64,000 bases of DNA from CBDCWQ01 sp965223435 (GTDB lineage Bacteria > Myxococcota > Kuafuiibacteriia > Kuafuiibacteriales > Kuafuiibacteriaceae). Each line of letters begins with the position of its first letter. The first letter of the stretch is position 1. The notes beneath the pieces were generated by a model that saw only the letters and a list, made by a program, of their open reading frames with translations, ran no database searches and was not told the origin of the DNA. Shown here piece after piece: positions 60,775-64,000 of this stretch. A program made the translations under genes and the position numbers. The DNA lies in assembly GCA_965223435.1 (NCBI GenBank), contig CBDCWQ010000022.1:1178001-1242000 (forward strand), in the 5' to 3' direction.

Positions 60775-62658
60775 GTGGGCGAACAGCAAGCGCCCTGGCA
60801 ACGACCAGGACTCGATGGAAGCGAAGAAGAAACCGTTTTGGAGGGCAGGGGGACGGACTGGGATGCACCCTTAGAACTCGAGTGGGAAGACAGCCCCTCC
60901 GAGGCCGCCCCATCCATGCCCCCCGCGAGCGGCCAGCCGGCAGATTTAGGCGGGCACATTGCCCTTGATGACCATGCGGCCGACGCACCTCTTGAACTCG
61001 ATTTTGCTTCCGGTCCATCGGTTCCCCTTCCGTCCGCCTCCGTGCCTCAGGACTTCGCGGGTTCGTCCTTGGGGGCGGGCGCGGCCTCGATGGAGTTGGA
61101 TTACGGCGAGTCGCTTGAACTCGACATCCCGCAAGCTCCCGAACCCGCATCCGCAGAGCACGCACCCAGTTTCGAACCCGAAGCCGCGGCCTTCGAGCCG
61201 AACCCCCCTCAAGCTTACGAATCCATCCCGCTCGACCCCACGCACCTCAAACCCCTAAATTCGGATCCCGACCCGCTGGAACTCGGCCCCGCATCAGACT
61301 TCGAACCCGCAGCGCAAAGCTTCGAGTCCGAAGCCCAACACTTCGAACCCGAACCCCAAGGGCCAACACCACACGCTTCAGGCCAAAAAATCACGCCCAG
61401 CTTCGACCACCCTCCCCCCGGAGCCCAAACAACCCCGGAGCCCATAGAGGACGACCAGCACTGTCCAAAGTGCGGGGCGCCGAAGATCGATGATGCCAGC
61501 TGTTTTGGCTGCGGCGTCGTCTTTGCCAAGATTGGCGCCACCTCGGACCTCCACGAACGAAGGCCCAAACAATCCGTCCCTCATACGCAGCCCCAGGCGC
61601 CCTCCAGCGGCAAGACCAAAAAAGTCGCCGCGCCTTTGGGAACCCCAGCGAGACGCTCCGCCAGTCGATCCGAAGACAGCTCTGTATTTTCAGATATTCC
61701 TCGAGCACTCCTGGTTCCGTTCAAAGGAAGCGGCGTTTTGTGGCTGCCGATCATGGCGGTGTTGCTATTGGCCTCCATGTTCCTGAGCGGTCGAATCGGA
61801 TTCGTTCTGAAATTCAGCTACGTGGGACTTCTGGCAAACTATTTTGCCAAATCTATTGCGGTTAGCCTCAACGACGAAGAACAAGCCCCCAAACTCGAAA
61901 AACCGAACGATATCAAAGCAGAGCTGGTATGGCCCGGCATGGCCCTTATCGGACTGTGCCTTTGTCTGTTTTTGCCGCCCGCCTATTTTCTATACACCGC
62001 CGTCCAAAGCGCGACCGCAGCCGCGCTGTCAGAAGCTGATTCATCGTTCTCGGGGGCGGAGGCTTACTTACAAGCCCAAGAGCAAGGCATCGAACTGGAG
62101 ACCGAGCCGTGGGACCCTCAGGAAACGTTTTTTGACGGCGATGAGACACCGATTGTGCTGTCAGAAGAAGATGGTGGAGGGATCTTGAGGCGGGCCGACG
62201 GGCGGTGGGTCGTCGTATCCACCGAAAGAAAAACCGTAACCCTGCTTCCAGAAAGCGCCTCACCTGTACCCAATCCGGGCGAACAAATGCTCGGTACCTT
62301 CTTTTCGAACCTTCCCGGCGCAAAGCTTCTCCTCACGCTGATGTTTTTTCTCTTTGGACTGTATTACTGGCCGATGGCCCTGGCCGCAGGTGCCATGAGC
62401 GACAACCTCTTCAAAGCTTTCAACCCCATCCAGATTCTCCCCATGGCGGTTCGCGGCGGGTTGGAGTACGCCGTCATCACCGCCACCGGCATCGTAATTT
62501 TGGCGGTCCTCACCGTCATCGTTGCCAACACCTCCTTGGTCCTGCTCATTCCGATCTTGCTTGGGGGCCTGGGATACGTCGCCGGCGTCCAGGGCTTTCT
62601 GCTGGGACGCATGTTCAACCGAAAAGCGTCCCAATTCCCAGAAATTGAAGCCCTCTAG
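60775..62658 (+). CDS. Zinc-ribbon membrane protein with an acidic 'LELD' repeat head
   Basis: 627 aa from the GTG at 60775. I keep this start because the repeated motif begins at once (APLELEWED, APLELDFASG, SMELDYGESLELD). A Pro/Glu-rich spacer follows (FEPEAAAFEPN and similar), then a zinc ribbon (CPKCGAPKIDDASCFGCG, about 223-240), then five or six transmembrane helices (VLWLPIMAVLLLASMFLSG, MALIGLCLCLFLPPAYFLY, LLTLMFFLFGLYYWPMALAA, AVITATGIVILAVLTVIVAN, IPILLGGLGYVAGVQGF). The membrane part resembles DUF4013-type proteins. The ribbon lies on the cytoplasmic side if the N-terminus stays inside. Function unknown. Confidence 0.75.
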   Translation: MGEQQAPWQRPGLDGSEEETVLEGRGTDWDAPLELEWEDSPSEAAPSMPPASGQPADLGGHIALDDHAADAPLELDFASGPSVPLPSASVPQDFAGSSLGAGAASMELDYGESLELDIPQAPEPASAEHAPSFEPEAAAFEPNPPQAYESIPLDPTHLKPLNSDPDPLELGPASDFEPAAQSFESEAQHFEPEPQGPTPHASGQKITPSFDHPPPGAQTTPEPIEDDQHCPKCGAPKIDDASCFGCGVVFAKIGATSDLHERRPKQSVPHTQPQAPSSGKTKKVAAPLGTPARRSASRSEDSSVFSDIPRALLVPFKGSGVLWLPIMAVLLLASMFLSGRIGFVLKFSYVGLLANYFAKSIAVSLNDEEQAPKLEKPNDIKAELVWPGMALIGLCLCLFLPPAYFLYTAVQSATAAALSEADSSFSGAEAYLQAQEQGIELETEPWDPQETFFDGDETPIVLSEEDGGGILRRADGRWVVVSTERKTVTLLPESASPVPNPGEQMLGTFFSNLPGAKLLLTLMFFLFGLYYWPMALAAGAMSDNLFKAFNPIQILPMAVRGGLEYAVITATGIVILAVLTVIVANTSLVLLIPILLGGLGYVAGVQGFLLGRMFNRKASQFPEIEAL

Positions 62659-62967
62659 CGCAAGTGAATCTCCGCTTTTGGCCCATTGAATTCAGCCCAC
62701 CCGTGGACCTCGGCTCACGTAAACCACGGGGATCGTTCGAATGCAATTCAAGTGAGCCGAAACATAAGTAGAGCCACACCGAATCGCGATCAACGTCGCC
62801 TTTTGATGATGACCGAAGACCCCTATGGGGGCCCAAGTCATCACCAGATTTTGGCTCCTAGGAACTGAACTGTCGCAAGGTAACCATCGACAAACTCGAC
62901 GCGAATTTCTATGCTTGCAGTGGTGTTGTCCATTTCGTTTGTTACAAGACGCAGATTCACAACGCGA
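62659..62967. other. Intergenic region with an inverted repeat
   Basis: TCGGCTCAC (62710-62718) and GTGAGCCGA (62752-62760) are exact inverted copies, and CCGTGG/CCACGG forms a shorter pair nearby. The large loop makes a strong terminator unlikely. No gene is supported. Confidence 0.35.
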
Positions 62968-64000
62968 ATGGTTGGTCATGTTTGTTTGCTCTCCCTGTGC
63001 GCTGGAGGCTGCTCAAAAATTGGGCGGCTAGAATCTTCGTCAAAAGTTGGGCGACTAAAATCTTCGCCCCCTGCGGAAATTGGGCAGCCAAAACCTTCGC
63101 CCCCATCAGAGACTGCAGACAATACGCCATTGAACTGTTCTGCGCCGATTGTGGGAGATGCGTCCGTTCGACGTCTCACAACGACAGAACTCGTGAATTC
63201 TCTTTTCGATAATCTCGGTGTTGCGTTTGAACCAGAGGATGTTGGGTTTCCGAGTGAGTCTCCGGTCGATGGTTTTGACAACAACACCGGCGCCTCCAAC
63301 GTCTCTCAGTTTAGGGCTGATCGCTTGTTTGATGTGGCGGAAGATGTTTCGACAACTGCGACCTCGGACTTATCGCTACTTCTTCCTTGCGAGCCCGATG
63401 CCGTAACGAAAAAATGTATAAATGATTTTGTGTCCGCTCTGGGATTGAAAATGTTCCGTCGTCCGCTGACGCCCGAAGAGCAGAGAATTTTCGTTGATCT
63501 CTATGACAGTCGAGTCGAAGAAGACGGCACCCCAACCGCGGTGTCTTTGATTGTACAAACCATGATCATGTCACCCCAGTTTATTTTTCGCTTCGAGAGG
63601 GGCATTCAGAGTCCAGATCCAGACTTTCCTAGCCGTATCCAGCTCACGGAGTACGAACTGGCGACCCGGATGTCTTACTTCTTGTGGGCCTCCGGCCCCG
63701 ATGACGATTTGCTTCGAGCGGTCAAAGACAACAAATTGGTTGCGCTAGACGGACGACGCGCTGAGGCCCAACGAATGCTCGATGACCCAAAAGCCCATCG
63801 GGGTGTCGCCCATTTTACGTCACAGTGGGGCAATCTCAGAGGGCTTGATAATCCAGACCTTGATAGAGATCCCAATGCCTTTCCTGACTTCGACACTGAA
63901 TTGGTGACCCATATGCGGACCGAGACCGAAACCTTCTTGGAGCGCACTGTCTGGGAGCGCGGTGGCGGTCTAACCGAATTTTTGACGTCCAAAGACTCCT
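62968..64000 (+). CDS. DUF1587/DUF1595/DUF1592 lipoprotein, cut by the window end
   Basis: At least 344 codons from the ATG at 62968 (an in-frame ATG at 62911 is the alternative; neither has a good ribosome-binding site). The short signal ends LCAGGC. Next is an imperfect triple repeat (KIGRLESSS, KVGRLKSSPPA, EIGQPKPSPPS). The conserved modules follow in their usual order: VRRLTTTELVNSLFDNLG (DUF1587-like), MFRRPLTPEEQRIFVDLYD (DUF1595) and RIQLTEYELATRMSYFLWAS (start of DUF1592). DUF1588 and DUF1585 should lie beyond the edge. This family is abundant in planctomycetes and myxobacteria; its function is unknown and it is often paired with a DUF1552 gene. Confidence 0.82.
   Translation, partial: MVGHVCLLSLCAGGCSKIGRLESSSKVGRLKSSPPAEIGQPKPSPPSETADNTPLNCSAPIVGDASVRRLTTTELVNSLFDNLGVAFEPEDVGFPSESPVDGFDNNTGASNVSQFRADRLFDVAEDVSTTATSDLSLLLPCEPDAVTKKCINDFVSALGLKMFRRPLTPEEQRIFVDLYDSRVEEDGTPTAVSLIVQTMIMSPQFIFRFERGIQSPDPDFPSRIQLTEYELATRMSYFLWASGPDDDLLRAVKDNKLVALDGRRAEAQRMLDDPKAHRGVAHFTSQWGNLRGLDNPDLDRDPNAFPDFDTELVTHMRTETETFLERTVWERGGGLTEFLTSKDS

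Noticed and set aside
60561..60959. N-terminal extension of the soluble zinc-ribbon gene
   Set aside because: Low-complexity Ser/Pro-rich shadow of the divergent gene; the TTG at 60560 has the ribosome-binding site.
1..64000. CRISPR arrays, tRNA or rRNA genes
   Set aside because: No regular short repeats with unique spacers and no cloverleaf or rRNA-like sequence noticed; a tRNA scan could still find one.

Overview
The window looks like chromosome from a GC-rich predatory-type deltaproteobacterial lineage (Myxococcota or Bradymonadota-like). I base this on many lipoproteins with a lipobox cysteine, giant secreted multidomain proteins, a subtilisin with poly-Pro and Pro-Glu linkers, a DUF1592-type protein, and teneurin-like Rhs proteins. 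The taxon is an inference from protein style, not from a marker gene.

Left third (1-21.6 kb): a polymorphic-toxin island, mostly on the minus strand. Two paralogous teneurin-like Rhs lipoproteins (A, 1-4760, running off the left edge; B, 13261-19930, split by a frameshift near 17660) share the order lipoprotein signal, FN3, TTR-like domain, NHL repeats, YD repeats. B also shows the Rhs core, a HINT autoprotease and a short variable toxin. Between them is an orphan tip cassette (C, 7745-9784) that is nearly identical to the end of B but carries a different toxin. B and C each have a small gene overlapping the toxin 3' end, the expected place for an immunity gene. C is also followed by a DUF416 gene. 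The island holds insertion debris: an IS remnant with inverted ends, an IS3-family end-to-end junction, a broken pair of tyrosine recombinases, and a truncated IS3-family transposase. Decayed host genes (a TPR gene, an LPP20-like lipoprotein) and an about 90-bp fossil of a further Rhs copy lie in the flanks.

Middle and right: two paralogous giant secreted proteins dominate (22009-32592, about 3527 aa, lipoprotein; 44035-57105, 4356 aa, Sec signal). Both combine Ig-like and FN3 domains, a sialidase-like Asp-box region and a large alpha-helical region that looks like an (alpha/alpha) toroid enzyme. I recognise no named family for them as a whole. Between them are CstA, a retropepsin-like protease, a subtilisin lipoprotein with three repeated C-terminal domains, a translationally coupled operon of two TlpA-like thioredoxins and an outer-membrane protein, a frameshifted small membrane protein, and an agmatinase-family enzyme.

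Right end (57-64 kb): an Asp/Glu-rich lipoprotein, a BrnT/BrnA toxin-antitoxin pair with a palindromic operator, a VanX-type D,D-dipeptidase, two divergent zinc-ribbon genes (one soluble, one membrane), and the start of a DUF1587/1595/1592 protein cut by the window edge.
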